Counted from the first letter of the stretch, positions 53,483-63,125 are shown. The stretch: 64,000 nucleotides of DNA from Deinococcus aquiradiocola (GCF_014646915.1 NZ_BMOE01000007.1:108431-172430); one strand, 5' to 3'. Notes: generated from the letters alone by a model not told the origin. Translations and numbers: made by a program.

Positions 53483-55096
53483 TTGACCGAGTTCCATGCA
53501 GATCTCCTCATCATCGGTGCCGGTCTCGGCGGAGTCGCTGCCTCCCTGTCCGGGCTGCGTCTCGGCCGGAGCGTGCTCCTCACCGAGGAAACAGACTGGA
53601 TTGGCGGTCAGCTCACCGCCCAGGCAGTTCCGCCCGACGAGAGCCTCTGGATTGAGGAGAGTGGCTGCACCGCCAGTTACCGCGCCCTCCGCGAAGGGAT
53701 TCGGCGTTACTACCGTCAGCACTACCCACTCACGCCGGAAGCGCACATCGACCCTCACCTCAACCCGGGTGCGGGAAACGTCAGCCGCCTGTGTCACGAG
53801 CCCCGCGTGGCCGTGGCGGTGCTCGAGGGCATGCTGGCGCCATACCTCAGCAGCGGCCAGCTGCGCCTGATGCTGAATACCCGTCCGGTGTCGGCCACGA
53901 CCGACGGGGACCGGGTCACCAGCGTGCAGGCCGAACACCAGCCGACCGGCACCCGGCTGGACCTGAGCGGCGCTTACGTGCTCGACGCCACCGAGACGGG
54001 CGAACTGCTGGAACTCGCCGGCATCGAGCATGTCATCGGGGCCGAAAGCCAGAACCAGACCGGTGAACCGCATGCCCTCGCTGTGGCTGACCCGCTCAAC
54101 CAGCAGGCCATCAGCTGGTGCTTTGCCATGGACCACACCGAGGGCGCGGACTACACCATCCCGAAACCTGCTGGGTACGACGGCTGGCGGACCTACCGGC
54201 CAGCGTGCTGGCCGACCCCGCAGTTGAGCTGGACGTACCCGCACCCCATCACTCTGCAGCCGGTTACCCGTGACCTGTTCTCCAACCCTGTCGAGACCCC
54301 GCACGGCGGCGACCTGTGGCACTACCGGCGGATCGTGGCCCGGCGGCAGTTCACCGACGCCGCGGCACGTCAGGACATCACGGTCGTCAACTGGCCACAG
54401 ATCGACTACCTGCCCGGACCCATCCTCGGGGTCTCCGCCCAGGAACGCGAACGGCACCTGCAGGGTGCACGGGACCTGAGCCTGAGCCTGCTGTACTGGA
54501 TGCAGACCGAAGCGCCGCGTCACGACGGCCGGACGGGCGGGTACCCTGGACTCCGGTTGCGCGGCGATGTCACCGGCACAGCTGAAGGACACGGGCTGGC
54601 GAAAAGTGCCTACATCCGTGAGGCCCGGCGCATCCAGGCGGAATTCACGGTCCTCGAACAGCACGTCGGGGTGGAGGCCCGCGGCCACCTCGTCGGCGCG
54701 GAAGTCTTTCCCGACAGCGTCGGTGTCGGACAGTACCGGATTGACCTGCACCCCAGTACCCGCGGGCGGAATTACGTCGACGTGGCGAGCTGGCCCTTTC
54801 AGATTCCGCTCGGCGCGCTGATCCCGGTCCGGGCCGAGAACCTGCTCCCGTCCGGCAAATCGTTGGGCGTCACGCACATCACCAACGGCTGTTACCGTCT
54901 TCATCCGGTGGAGTGGAACATCGGAGAGGCAGCCGGAGCGCTCGCAGCCTTCTGCATGAACGAAAAACACGTGCCTCGACAGGTCCGGGCCTCAGCGGAC
55001 CTCACCCGGGACTTCCAGCGCCTGCTGACAGACCGGCTCGGCTTCCAGTTGCAGTGGCCGGAGGCGCTGCGGGTTCAGCCGTCACCCGGCTTCTGA
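53483..55096 (+). CDS. FAD-dependent oxidoreductase
   Basis: A 537-aa flavoprotein of the FAD_oxidored (PF12831-like) group. [20 protein letters not shown] is the GxGxxG dinucleotide fold, [20 protein letters not shown] the family's second block, and [20 protein letters not shown] near residue 460 the closing FAD contact. It starts with TTG 53483, 3 bp after the permease stop, with AAAGGA upstream. Being inside the operon, it probably oxidises the imported compound, a sugar, cyclitol or related polyol; the substrate is unknown. There is no signal peptide, so the enzyme is cytosolic. Confidence 0.88.
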   Translation: MTEFHADLLIIGAGLGGVAASLSGLRLGRSVLLTEETDWIGGQLTAQAVPPDESLWIEESGCTASYRALREGIRRYYRQHYPLTPEAHIDPHLNPGAGNVSRLCHEPRVAVAVLEGMLAPYLSSGQLRLMLNTRPVSATTDGDRVTSVQAEHQPTGTRLDLSGAYVLDATETGELLELAGIEHVIGAESQNQTGEPHALAVADPLNQQAISWCFAMDHTEGADYTIPKPAGYDGWRTYRPACWPTPQLSWTYPHPITLQPVTRDLFSNPVETPHGGDLWHYRRIVARRQFTDAAARQDITVVNWPQIDYLPGPILGVSAQERERHLQGARDLSLSLLYWMQTEAPRHDGRTGGYPGLRLRGDVTGTAEGHGLAKSAYIREARRIQAEFTVLEQHVGVEARGHLVGAEVFPDSVGVGQYRIDLHPSTRGRNYVDVASWPFQIPLGALIPVRAENLLPSGKSLGVTHITNGCYRLHPVEWNIGEAAGALAAFCMNEKHVPRQVRASADLTRDFQRLLTDRLGFQLQWPEALRVQPSPGF

Positions 55097-55152
55097 AGCC
55101 CGGTATCCTCACAGCAGGGGCGCGTTCCTCTGAGCGCCTCACCAGGAGTTCC

Positions 55153-56202
55153 GTGATTCCCACCTTGAGAAAACGTCCCACCCAGAAGGAGGTCGCCGAG
55201 CGGGCGGGCGTCTCTCAGGGCGTCGTGTCGCAGGTCCTCAACAACCGCACCGGCGCCATCCGTGTCACGCCCGAAACGCGCGAACGGGTCATGCAGGCCA
55301 TGCAGGAGATGGGCTACGTGCCCAACATCGCTGCGCGGTCACTCGTCGGCGGACAGACCCACATCATGGGAGTCTTCACCTACGAGCCGGTCTTCCCGAC
55401 CGACACCCGGAACTTCTTCTACCCCATCCTCGAAGGAATCGAAGAGGGTGCTGCCGACCTGAACTACGACCTGCTGCTCCATACCCGCTCGACCGGATCC
55501 GGAAGGCGCGTCTACCAGGAGCGCTCGAGCCGTCTGTCCCTGGCGGACGGCACCCTGATCCTCGGTGAACTTGGGGAACCGCGCCGCCGGGAGGAGATCA
55601 CCCGGCTGATCGGCGAGGGTCACCCGGTGGTGTTCCTCGGCCGCCGTGACCTGCCTGGGCACACCCTGTCCTGGGTCGCCGCAGACTACGCCCAGGCGAC
55701 TGAGGACGCCGTCGGCGTCTTCCGTGATCACGGGCACCGGAAGCTGCTGTACCTGGGCGGCACCCGGAACCACGAGTCGGCCAGCGACCGAGAGGCCGGA
55801 TTCCGGCAGGCGCAGCGCTTGGCCGGGCGGGAACCGCAGGTGGAACGGGTGAACCCGGAGTCAATCACGTCCGCCGAGGTCCGGCGTCACCTGGACGCGG
55901 GCGTCACCGGCCTGCTCATCGAGAATGACGAACTGGCCGTCGCGTGGCTTGCGGCCTGCCGTGAGGTCGGTGTCGACGCGCCGGGCGACCACTCGTTCGC
56001 GGTGCTCGGCGACCCGATCAGCGCCGCTCCTCGACCGCGTCCATGGGCGGCCCTGGAACTGCCACGGCGGGAGATGGGCCGGGAAGCGGTTCGCGTGCTG
56101 GCAAGCCGACTGGTGGGTGGCCCAGACGAAACCCTGCGCTTGGCGTGCCGCTGGGTGCCGGGTGACACCCTTGGCCCGGCGCCCTCCGGGGATGTCAGGT
56201 GA
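55153..56202 (+). CDS. LacI-family transcriptional regulator
   Basis: A 349-aa repressor. RPTQKEVAERAGVSQGVVSQ then VLNNRTGAIRVTPETRERVM is the LacI HTH with hinge helix (residues about 8-60: AARSLVGGQTHIMGVF ends the hinge). The ligand domain follows, with AAPRPRPWAALELPRREMGR near the C-terminus in place of the usual D...P.L.Tv...M box. GTG 55153 has AGGAGT upstream. It lies 56 bp after the oxidoreductase gene and is likely to control the same operon. Confidence 0.93.
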   Translation: MIPTLRKRPTQKEVAERAGVSQGVVSQVLNNRTGAIRVTPETRERVMQAMQEMGYVPNIAARSLVGGQTHIMGVFTYEPVFPTDTRNFFYPILEGIEEGAADLNYDLLLHTRSTGSGRRVYQERSSRLSLADGTLILGELGEPRRREEITRLIGEGHPVVFLGRRDLPGHTLSWVAADYAQATEDAVGVFRDHGHRKLLYLGGTRNHESASDREAGFRQAQRLAGREPQVERVNPESITSAEVRRHLDAGVTGLLIENDELAVAWLAACREVGVDAPGDHSFAVLGDPISAAPRPRPWAALELPRREMGREAVRVLASRLVGGPDETLRLACRWVPGDTLGPAPSGDVR

Positions 56203-56877
56203 CGCTGGAGCCGCTGAACGGACGGCCGGACCGGTGTGAGTAGGGGCCTGCGTGAGGTACGTCCGTACGGCTCGCTCAACCTCAACGGTCCTTCGAATCA
56301 GGGACACGACATGTGAGTGACCAGAGCGGTCGGTCGCCTGGAAGGAGCGACGTGAAGGCACAGCGCTCCACTTGACGCGGGCTTCTCTGTTGGGCTCCCG
56401 CTGAAAAACCATGTGCACCGGCAATCTTGCCCCCGCCGGGGTGGGAACTTATTGATACCGGCAGAAGTTCAAGTCAGCAGGAATTGAAATCATGAAAGTG
56501 ACCTTCTGTGCTCTAAGCGTTTTGAGAGTTGTCATATGTGTGGTCGCTGGCAGGTGGAACGACCTCAATCTATGCCGGTATCAATAGGTACATAAAAACA
56601 CCCCCCTCTCCTGGTCAAATCTTTAGCCCAGACCGGGACACGGCAATTGAGGCTACAAGTGAGTTTGTTCCCCTCTATGATCGTGTTCATGACGGCTCAG
56701 AATTCAACTGCGCAAGGTAACGGGTGTCTGCCAGCTTTCCTCGGACTTCTTGCATTTTGTGCCCTCTATCTCTTGTATACAAGCTTCTTTGCTTCTCCAC
56801 ATCAGAAGTGCGTTGACTGACATCTTGCAGTTTGAGAAAAGAACGTCTGGCACGGCATTTTGGCCTCAGAATGAGGT
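56203..56877. other. 675-bp region with IS debris and unassigned short frames
   Basis: It includes the inverted repeat listed separately, a 63-codon frame from TTG 56529 to 56720 (contains YAGINRYIKTPPSPG) blocked upstream by a TGA, and the left flank of the transposase relic (CATCTTGCAGTTTGAG near 56820 may be its terminal repeat). The 63-codon frame looks coding-like, but there is no start or family, so it is not called a gene. Confidence 0.4.
56450..56586. repeat. 14-bp inverted repeat pair, 109 bp apart
   Basis: TATTGATACCGGCA at 56450-56463 is exactly mirrored by TGCCGGTATCAATA at 56573-56586. The core CCGGTATCAATA also occurs at 911-922, next to the tyrosine recombinase gene. A small non-autonomous element or recombination sites are possible. 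Confidence 0.55.
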
Positions 56878-57444
56878 GTGAACCCAAAGAATGCACGTGC
56901 CAGACGGCTCTATTCTGACATCCTCACCTGCTTCTCGCGCAAACAACACCGCGACTCCTTCCAGGTCTTCCTGGACCTCCTCCTCGATGGTTCCGGCTGC
57001 CCCCTCCCCGCTCGCGCAACCGTCAAGTCCCCCTCCGCGCTCAGTCGCTTCCTCAACCACGCCAACTGGAATCTCCGAACACTCTGCCGCTTCATGCGCC
57101 AGGCCGCACTCCAGCTCTTCAACGACACCTGGAAACATGCTCCACACCAGCGTCCTCGGGTCGAATTCCTGGTCGACCTCACCAGTCTCGAAAAAGCAGG
57201 AAAGTTCCCTGGACTCTCCGACTGGATGCACGTCCTGAACGCCGTGAACGGCGTTCATCTGGTCGTCCTGTACATCTGCTGTGGAGACCTGAAGCTCCCC
57301 TGGGCCTTTCAGATCTGGCGTGGGAAGGGAACGTCCTCACCCGCCACACTGGCCCTCAAACTGCTCCGCACCATTCCGTCCGTCATGCTTCAGGGCAAAC
57401 GCCGTCCCCGTCTGCAAGAGGGGTGTCGTCGCCAATGTAAAAAT
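56878..57444 (+). pseudogene. IS4-like transposase relic, 5' part
   Basis: The frame begins with NPKNARARRLYSDILTCFSR and contains LVDLTSLEKAGKFPGL (first catalytic Asp) and VVLYICCGDLKLPWAFQIW. It is the N-terminal half of a DDE transposase common in Deinococcus. A frameshift lies near 57400 (the later codons make sense only in another frame, ending GVVANVK) and the ISL3-type element is inserted at 57444. The middle part resumes at 59153. Confidence 0.85.
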
Positions 57445-59152
57445 GGTTCTGGTGCATTCTCGGTGATCGGATCAGGTTGCCCCTGCCAGCAGCCGCGCAC
57501 GAAGCAGGTCCAGCTTTGCGCGCCCATACATCTGGCGCTTGACCGTCTTCAGCTTGTTGACGTGGCCCTCGACCGGTCCGTTCGACCAGGACTGAACGAT
57601 ACCCTCTCGAACAGCAGCAAGGTCATTCCAGACGCCTTTCGCAAAGCTCTTCAACGCCGCGATGCCACTCGCTGTGGCTGCTTGCAGCCACGTCCCCAGG
57701 ACCTGTGCTTCTCCCCGACGAACCATCGCCGCGAACTGTTGCGTCAGCGTGACCACCGTGTGTGCCTCTGACCGCAGGGCGGTCAGTCGCTCGACCCAGC
57801 GCTGCTCTTCCACATTCCTGAGTTCCGGCACCTTGATCAGCAGACACGAGAGCGTCCTGATGGACGGTAAAGGGGGTTTCGGGGGCAGGCGGTCATCCTG
57901 TGGCGTCTTCTGGCCCCGCAGCGGGGCCAGAAATGATCTCACCATCGTGGCACCGCCAGCGTAGCCCTGCAGCTGCACTTCCTCCCAGAGCATCCTGGCG
58001 TTCTCACACCCGTCCCCGAAACGCTCCAACAAGTAAGCCTTGAACGGCTCCAGCCGGCTGGGCCGGGTGCGGCGTTGCGGCGCTGGGCAGGTGTCCAGCG
58101 CCACATATTTCCTGACAGTGTTACGCGACCGTCCCACGTCAGCGGCGATCGCGTGGAGGGTCGAGCCTGCCTGCCGCAGCTCTTGGATCCGGTCGAACTG
58201 AAGCTGCGTGTGTACCGGGATCGGCAGGCACGGCGCTATCTGCTCAGGTGCATCGGCGATGGTATGCGGCGGTGTCCCGGCTTCGATGTCGGCGGGCGGC
58301 GCGGCCGCGCCGCCCAGGTGTTGCCGCAATTCGGCTTGCCAGGGAAGAAGGGTTGCCTGCACCGCGTCCTTCAGGTTTTTCAGCAGGTGCCACCGATCCG
58401 CGACCTGAACCGCATTGGGCGCTCCCTGTCTGGCCCCATCGGCGTACACGCTCGCCCGGTCCCTCGTGATGATCTGCACGCCGGGATGCTGACGCAGCCA
58501 CTCGGCGACCGACTCGGCACTCCGGTCCGGCAACAGATCCACGATCTGTTGCGCTTCCAGATCGACCAGGATCGTGCCGTACGTCAGTCCCTTGCGGTAC
58601 GCCCAGTCATCGATCCCCAGTACCCGAACGGAGGTCGCGGCTGGAGGAGGTGTCTGCCGGACGATCCGCAGGAGTTTCTTGCGATCGACCGGCATCGCCA
58701 GGGTCGAGGCCAGGCGCGCGCCACCCCGTCCACCCGCGCTGAGGGCCAGCGACCGAAAGACATCGGTCAACCGTGTGGTGGTGCGTGCGAACGGCAGGGT
58801 GAGCGCCCCGAACCGTTCAGCGAAAATGCGCTGTGGGCACGCCACGTTCTGACAGAACTGGCGCCGCACCACCAGACGCCACAGCGTCTGGTGCCCAGCA
58901 CACGGGACGTCTGCCAGGGTGCGCCAATACGCGCTGTGTCGACGGGCCGCAGGCTGACCACACCTTGGGCAGGTCGGATCGGCGGCCACACTACGAAGCT
59001 CGATGACCCAGCACTGCCGCGCCTCATCGAAAACCGCCGCGTCAAGCTTCAGTCCGCAAATGCCGAACACCTGTTCCGGGTCGAGGGCCATTCTTCAGTA
59101 TCCGCTGATGGCAGGGGCGACCTGATCCAATCACCGAGAATGCACCAGAACC
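57445..59152. mobile_element. complete ISL3-family insertion sequence (1708 bp)
   Basis: The ends are 43-bp inverted repeats starting GGTTCTGGTGCATTCTCGGT and differing at two positions; they enclose one transposase gene. AAAT flanks both ends; the 8-bp target duplication usual for ISL3 is not seen. It is inserted in an older IS4-like transposase gene, giving nested elements. Confidence 0.92.
57472..59091 (-). CDS. ISL3-family transposase
   Basis: A 539-aa intact transposase. An N-terminal zinc ribbon contains CPRCGQPAARR and FCQNVACPQRIF; the DDE residues are in VLGIDDWAYRKGLTYGTI, ITRDRASVYADG and SNGPVEGHVNKLKTVKRQMY. A helix-turn-helix (LHAIAADVGRSRNTVRKYV) sits in the inserted middle region, as in other ISL3 members. 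It catalyses cut-and-paste transposition of 57445-59152. Nothing indicates loss of function. Confidence 0.95.
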   Translation of the reverse strand: MALDPEQVFGICGLKLDAAVFDEARQCWVIELRSVAADPTCPRCGQPAARRHSAYWRTLADVPCAGHQTLWRLVVRRQFCQNVACPQRIFAERFGALTLPFARTTTRLTDVFRSLALSAGGRGGARLASTLAMPVDRKKLLRIVRQTPPPAATSVRVLGIDDWAYRKGLTYGTILVDLEAQQIVDLLPDRSAESVAEWLRQHPGVQIITRDRASVYADGARQGAPNAVQVADRWHLLKNLKDAVQATLLPWQAELRQHLGGAAAPPADIEAGTPPHTIADAPEQIAPCLPIPVHTQLQFDRIQELRQAGSTLHAIAADVGRSRNTVRKYVALDTCPAPQRRTRPSRLEPFKAYLLERFGDGCENARMLWEEVQLQGYAGGATMVRSFLAPLRGQKTPQDDRLPPKPPLPSIRTLSCLLIKVPELRNVEEQRWVERLTALRSEAHTVVTLTQQFAAMVRRGEAQVLGTWLQAATASGIAALKSFAKGVWNDLAAVREGIVQSWSNGPVEGHVNKLKTVKRQMYGRAKLDLLRARLLAGAT

Positions 59153-59384
59153 AAATCTAAGTTGGCGTTGACAAGGGGCGGAGGTTTTGAAAGCAAAGAG
59201 TTCATCGAAGCCGTCCTGGAGAGAGAAATCGACATCGTGATCGGCGTCCGGCGCAACAGAAAACTCGTGAATGGGACACCCGTTCACGAGCTGACGACCC
59301 GTGGATGCAAGGTGCAACTTCAGGACTTGAAACCCACCATGTACGTCTCCTGGGCATGGTTGTACCGGAATAAAGAGCCAGATG
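59153..59384 (+). pseudogene. IS4-like transposase relic, middle part, 3' truncated
   Basis: It continues the gene broken at 57444: GGGFESKEFIEAVLEREIDI contains the second catalytic region, followed by VIGVRRNRKLVNGTPVHEL and MYVSWAWLYRNKEPDA. The expected last 100 or so residues with the catalytic Glu are missing; the frame stops being transposase-like at about 59384, exactly where the truncated PIN toxin gene ends. Confidence 0.8.
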
Positions 59385-59557
59385 CGTTCGGGCGTCAGCT
59401 CCGGGCGGTCCTGCAGCAGGTTCCTGGTCCACTCGTCCTGGATCTGCTCAGTCCACCTGGCGGCCACCAGTCCGGAGGTGGCCAAGTGCACGAGCAGATT
59501 CCGGGTCAACGAGGGGTAGAGCACGCTGGCGTCGTACAGGGCAGTGACAAGCGTCAA
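59384..59557 (-). pseudogene. PIN-domain toxin gene, 3' truncated by IS material
   Basis: TTG 59557 overlaps the antitoxin stop by two bases. The first 58 residues (TLVTALYDASVLYPSLTRNL with Asp9, then TEQIQDEWTRNLLQDRPELT) are a clear PIN start. After PER the frame enters the transposase relic, so the other active-site acids (two or three Asp) are lost. The toxin should be inactive. Confidence 0.82.
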
Positions 59558-59940
59558 TCGAGCCCCAGCTCTTGCAGGTCATCGGCCAGCGCCTGGAGTG
59601 CAGCCTGGCGTTGCATGTCCAGCCGGGCCCGGAAGGCCAGCACGTCTTCGAGATGCAGCCGGCGCCGGGGACCGACCTTCCGGTGGGGGAGAGCGCCGGA
59701 CTCCACCAGCTTCACGAGGTAAGGGCGGCTAACGTTCAGGAGTTCGGCGGCCTGCTGGGTGGTGATCTCTTCCTCGAGGGTGATGACCTGCACGGCTCGT
59801 CCGGCGGCGAGGTCTTCGAGCAGCCCTCCCAGGACTTCGGCCAGCCGGACGGGGAGTCGGTCGGTCTGGGCACGGAGCAGGTCGAGTTGCAGCTGGGCGG
59901 CCTGGGTGTCGTCGGCCGTCGGGATAAAGGGCGCAGTCAT
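59554..59940 (-). CDS. HTH (excisionase-type) antitoxin partner of the truncated PIN gene
   Basis: A 128-aa protein; ATG 59940 follows GGGAGGAGGTCAC. The MerR/excisionase-like HTH is at about residues 60-115: EEEITTQQAAELLNVSRPYL, then LVESGALPHRKVGPRRRLHL and DVLAFRARLD. The N-terminal third is an Ala/Leu-rich helix. Such genes precede PIN toxins with overlapping ends in many deinococci and act as antitoxin and repressor. It is intact although its toxin is broken. Tandem GAACGAAAC repeats lie upstream. Confidence 0.82.
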   Translation of the reverse strand: MTAPFIPTADDTQAAQLQLDLLRAQTDRLPVRLAEVLGGLLEDLAAGRAVQVITLEEEITTQQAAELLNVSRPYLVKLVESGALPHRKVGPRRRLHLEDVLAFRARLDMQRQAALQALADDLQELGLD

Positions 59941-59977
59941 GTGACCTCCTCCCACAAGCATACGAAATAAACAGCTT

Positions 59978-59995
59978 GAACGAAACGAACGAAAC
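59978..59995. promoter_or_regulatory. tandem GAACGAAAC repeats upstream of the antitoxin gene
   Basis: Two adjacent copies of GAACGAAAC lie 38-55 bp before the antitoxin start in AT-rich DNA. It is a plausible binding site for the HTH antitoxin. Confidence 0.45.
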
Positions 59996-60062
59996 CACAA
60001 AGGGGAGCGATCCGACTCTCCTCTCCTGTTGTTACAAGTGTTGAACGGTCCTTGTGGAGGAG

Positions 60063-60902
60063 TCAGCCTTTGACCGCTCCCTGGGTCACGCCGCTGATGA
60101 TCCAGCGCTGAGCGAGCAGGTAGACGATGACCATCGGGGCCAGCGTCATCAGGTATGAGGCGAACGCGAGGTTGTAGTTGGTCGAGAACTGCCCCTGGAA
60201 GATGTACTGCACCAGCGGCAGGGTGGCTAACTTGGGATCTGAGATGATCACCAGCGGCAGCAGGAAATCGTTCCAGGCCCACAGGCAGGTCAGAATGCCG
60301 ACCGTGGCGTTCATCGGGGCCAGCAGCGGGAAGATGATCTTCCAGAAGGTCTGCCAGGTCGTCGCGCCGTCGATGGTGGCGGCCTCCTCCAGTTCACGCG
60401 GAATGGATTTGATGTACCCCACGTACACGAAGACGTTGAAGGACAGGCCGTAGACCACATACAGGAAGATCAGACCGTAGGGGTTGTCCATGCCCCAGGC
60501 ACTCGTCTGCTTCACCACCGGAAGCATGATGATCGGGAAGGGAATAAACAGCGCGCTGATGAAGTAGTAGTACAGGAAGCGGAAGAACTTCTTGTGCTGG
60601 TTTCTCGCAATGGCGTAGGCCACCAGCGAGTTGGTGACGAGCGTCAGGATCACCACCGAGACGGTGACGAGCGCGCTCGTCCGGAAGGCCGTGAAGAAGT
60701 CGGTGAGCCGCACAGCGTCGCTGAAGTTCTGCCACCGGATCTGACGCGGGAGGGCGAACACCGACTCTGCGAGTTCCTGCGGGGTCTTGAGTGCCGTGAC
60801 CACCGCCAGGTACAGCGGGACCAAGACGGTCAGGGCAGCCACGCACAGCAGCGCGGTGACGATCCAGTTGGGTTTCCTGTTCTCGGTCAGGCCGTGCGTC
60901 AT
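60063..60902 (-). CDS. carbohydrate ABC transporter permease (MalG type)
   Basis: A 279-aa permease with six helices starting IVTALLCVAALTVLVPLYLA; the EAA loop is PRELEEAATIDGATTWQTFW, and WAWNDFLLPLVIISDPK is typical of MalG-like proteins. The ATG at 60902 overlaps the upstream permease stop (ATGA). It works with the genes at 60899 and 61884; no ATPase is encoded here. Confidence 0.94.
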   Translation of the reverse strand: MTHGLTENRKPNWIVTALLCVAALTVLVPLYLAVVTALKTPQELAESVFALPRQIRWQNFSDAVRLTDFFTAFRTSALVTVSVVILTLVTNSLVAYAIARNQHKKFFRFLYYYFISALFIPFPIIMLPVVKQTSAWGMDNPYGLIFLYVVYGLSFNVFVYVGYIKSIPRELEEAATIDGATTWQTFWKIIFPLLAPMNATVGILTCLWAWNDFLLPLVIISDPKLATLPLVQYIFQGQFSTNYNLAFASYLMTLAPMVIVYLLAQRWIISGVTQGAVKG

Positions 60903-61822
60903 GCTTCCACCTCCCGGCGATGCAGGAAGCGCGTCTGCAACAGTGACACCACCACCAGTACGATGAAGAACAGCACGGCGTTGGCCGATTGATAGGCGAA
61001 CTGGCCGCCGTCGAAGCCGCCCTTGTAGATCAGGAACGACACCGACTCGGTCGAGGTGCCGGGGCCGCCGCCGGTCAGGGCCACGATCTGATCGAACACC
61101 TGCAGGAACGCTTTCATTGCCAGCACCATGTTGATGGTGAAGAAGGCCGCGATCATCGGGAAGGTAATGTTCCGGAACTTCTGCCACGGCCCGGCTCCGT
61201 CGATGTCGGCAGCCTCGTACAGGTCATAGGGAATGGTCTGCAGGCCCGCGAGGTACAGAATGATGTTGAACGCGGCCGCCTGCCACACTGCCACGAACAC
61301 GATCCCGATCCAGGCGAGGTGCGGGTCGCCCAGGATGTTCTTCGACAGCGACGCGATCCCCAGGCCGGCACCGATCTTGGGCACCAGATTGGCGAACAGG
61401 TAGTTGAAGATGAACCCCACGATCAGTACGCTGAGGATGTTCGGCAGGAAGTAGATGGCCCGCAGGGTATTACGGAACCGGATGTTGCTGTTCAGGCCGA
61501 TGGCGATGACGAGCGCCACGGCGTTGACGAGAACGGTCGAGAGGATGGCGAACAGGAAGGTGAAACGGTAGGCCGCCATGGCCCGCTCGTCCTGGAAAAT
61601 CTGGACGTAGTTGCGCAGCCCGACGAAGTCATAGTTGTTCCCGAACCCCTTGAAGTTGGTGAAGCTGTACAGGATGCCCTGGACGGCCGGGTAGGTATGG
61701 AAGACGAAGAACAAGATCACGGCGGGAAGCGCCATGAACAGAAAAGTCAGGTCTTGCCGGCGACGCTTTCTTGGCGCGGTGAGGCCGGCGCTGACCTGAC
61801 GGTCATCCGAGAGTACACTCAT
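60899..61822 (-). CDS. carbohydrate ABC transporter permease (MalF type)
   Basis: A 307-aa permease. After a basic N-terminus (APRKRRRQDL), helix 1 reads LTFLFMALPAVILFFVFHTY; the EAA loop is IPYDLYEAADIDGAGPWQKF and the family tail includes VFDQIVALTGGGPGTST. CAGGAGAACGC precedes the ATG at 61822. A hairpin at 61836-61870 separates it from the binding-protein gene. Confidence 0.94.
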   Translation of the reverse strand: MSVLSDDRQVSAGLTAPRKRRRQDLTFLFMALPAVILFFVFHTYPAVQGILYSFTNFKGFGNNYDFVGLRNYVQIFQDERAMAAYRFTFLFAILSTVLVNAVALVIAIGLNSNIRFRNTLRAIYFLPNILSVLIVGFIFNYLFANLVPKIGAGLGIASLSKNILGDPHLAWIGIVFVAVWQAAAFNIILYLAGLQTIPYDLYEAADIDGAGPWQKFRNITFPMIAAFFTINMVLAMKAFLQVFDQIVALTGGGPGTSTESVSFLIYKGGFDGGQFAYQSANAVLFFIVLVVVSLLQTRFLHRREVEA

Positions 61823-61835
61823 GCGTTCTCCTGGG

Positions 61836-61870
61836 ACGGAGCGGTGGGCTTCAGTCGTCCACCGCTCCGT
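61836..61870 (-). promoter_or_regulatory. intercistronic hairpin
   Basis: 12-bp perfect arms (ACGGAGCGGTGG and CCACCGCTCCGT) with an 11-nt loop lie between the binding-protein stop and the permease start. Such stems stabilise the upstream message or partly terminate, giving more binding protein than permease. Confidence 0.65.
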
Positions 61871-61883
61871 CTGCTCTGATCGA

Positions 61884-63080
61884 TCAGTTGCTGCGTTTCA
61901 GCACGTCGGCCCAGGTCTTGTCGAGCCCCTGGAGGGCCTTCTGCTTGTTCTTGTCCTGAAGCATGGCCTGCCAGAAGGTCTCGGCCGAGAGGCCGGGCGG
62001 GAACAGGTTGAACGGTGCGCCCTCGATGTTGCCACTGGCGTAACTGCTCTTCATTGCCGCCAGGCGGGCGTCGGTGGGGACCGTGCCGATCTGCACTGAC
62101 GGGGCGTTCACTGCTTTCTGGAAGGTGACCGCGTTCTGAGGCGTGGTCAGGAAGGCCATCAGCTTGGCGACCTCAGCTGGATGGCGGGTGCTGGCACTGC
62201 TTGCCAGCAGCAGGTCCACGCTGCTCACCACCTTGTTTCTGGCATCGGTGGCGGGGAACGGAACCATGGCGACCTTCGCGCCGGGGTTGGCGGCCAGAAT
62301 GTCAGGCAGTGCCCAGTCACCCTGGATGTAGAACACGCTGTTGCCTCTGGCGAACGACGCGGTGCCGTCGGGGTAACTGGTGCCGAGCGGATCGGCCTGG
62401 CTGTAACTGGCGATCTCCAGCATCTTGTCGGCCACGCCGCTGTACGCTTTCTGGAAGGTGGTCTTGCCGGCCGTCTCCTGCGCCGCGAAGGTGGCCGGGA
62501 CGGTGTTGACCGCGATGGCGTTCATGAACGGCAGTGTCACCCAGGCGTCCTTGAGCGTCAGGGTCAGCGGGGTCTGTCCGGCCGCCTTGGCTTTCTTCAA
62601 CGCCGCAATGAAGGCGCTGTAGGTGGTGGGCGGCTGCACGCCCAGCGCTTTGAGTTTGTCGACGTTGTAGATCAGGCCGATGGTGTTGGCGGTGTAGGGA
62701 ATCCCGTAGACCTCTTTACCGCCCACGATCGACTGCAGTTGCTGCACGTAGATCGGCTTGACCTTCCTGATCAGCGCGTCGCTGGCGTAGTCCTTGAACA
62801 CGCCGCCCTCGGCGAAGCCTTTGAAGTTGGTGTCTCCTCCCATTGCCACGATGTCGGGGGTCTTGTTCTTGACGATCCGGGTCTTCAGCACCGCCACGAA
62901 GTCCGGGGGGACCACCAGATTCACCTTGATGTCTGGGTTCTGTTTCTCGAACTGTGAGAAGAGCTGCTTCCAGGTGTCCACGCCCTTGTTCCCGACGAAG
63001 AACTCGATCTCGGTGGCGGCGGAGGCGCTGGAGGCAAGGAGGGAGAGGGCCAGGGTGGACAGCAGGGTCATACGCTTCAT
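61884..63080 (-). CDS. carbohydrate ABC transporter substrate-binding protein
   Basis: A 398-aa binding protein. MKRMTLLSTLALSLLASSASA is the signal peptide; GAGGTG precedes ATG 63080. TEIEFFVGNKGVDTWKQLFS, then PDIVAMGGDTNFKGFA, VYGIPYTANTIGLIYNVDKL and FYIQGDWALPDILAANPG are family-1 features. With the permeases and the GH13 enzyme it suggests uptake of alpha-glucosides or maltodextrins; exact ligand unknown. Confidence 0.94.
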   Translation of the reverse strand: MKRMTLLSTLALSLLASSASAATEIEFFVGNKGVDTWKQLFSQFEKQNPDIKVNLVVPPDFVAVLKTRIVKNKTPDIVAMGGDTNFKGFAEGGVFKDYASDALIRKVKPIYVQQLQSIVGGKEVYGIPYTANTIGLIYNVDKLKALGVQPPTTYSAFIAALKKAKAAGQTPLTLTLKDAWVTLPFMNAIAVNTVPATFAAQETAGKTTFQKAYSGVADKMLEIASYSQADPLGTSYPDGTASFARGNSVFYIQGDWALPDILAANPGAKVAMVPFPATDARNKVVSSVDLLLASSASTRHPAEVAKLMAFLTTPQNAVTFQKAVNAPSVQIGTVPTDARLAAMKSSYASGNIEGAPFNLFPPGLSAETFWQAMLQDKNKQKALQGLDKTWADVLKRSN

Positions 63081-63125
63081 AGAACACCTCATGGAGAGAG
63101 ACGGAACACGGTGGAGGAAGCGGAC

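Noticed and set aside
56529..56720. 63-codon frame with coding-like composition
   Set aside because: Blocked by an upstream in-frame TGA, no ribosome site, no family; kept only as a note in the intergenic entry.
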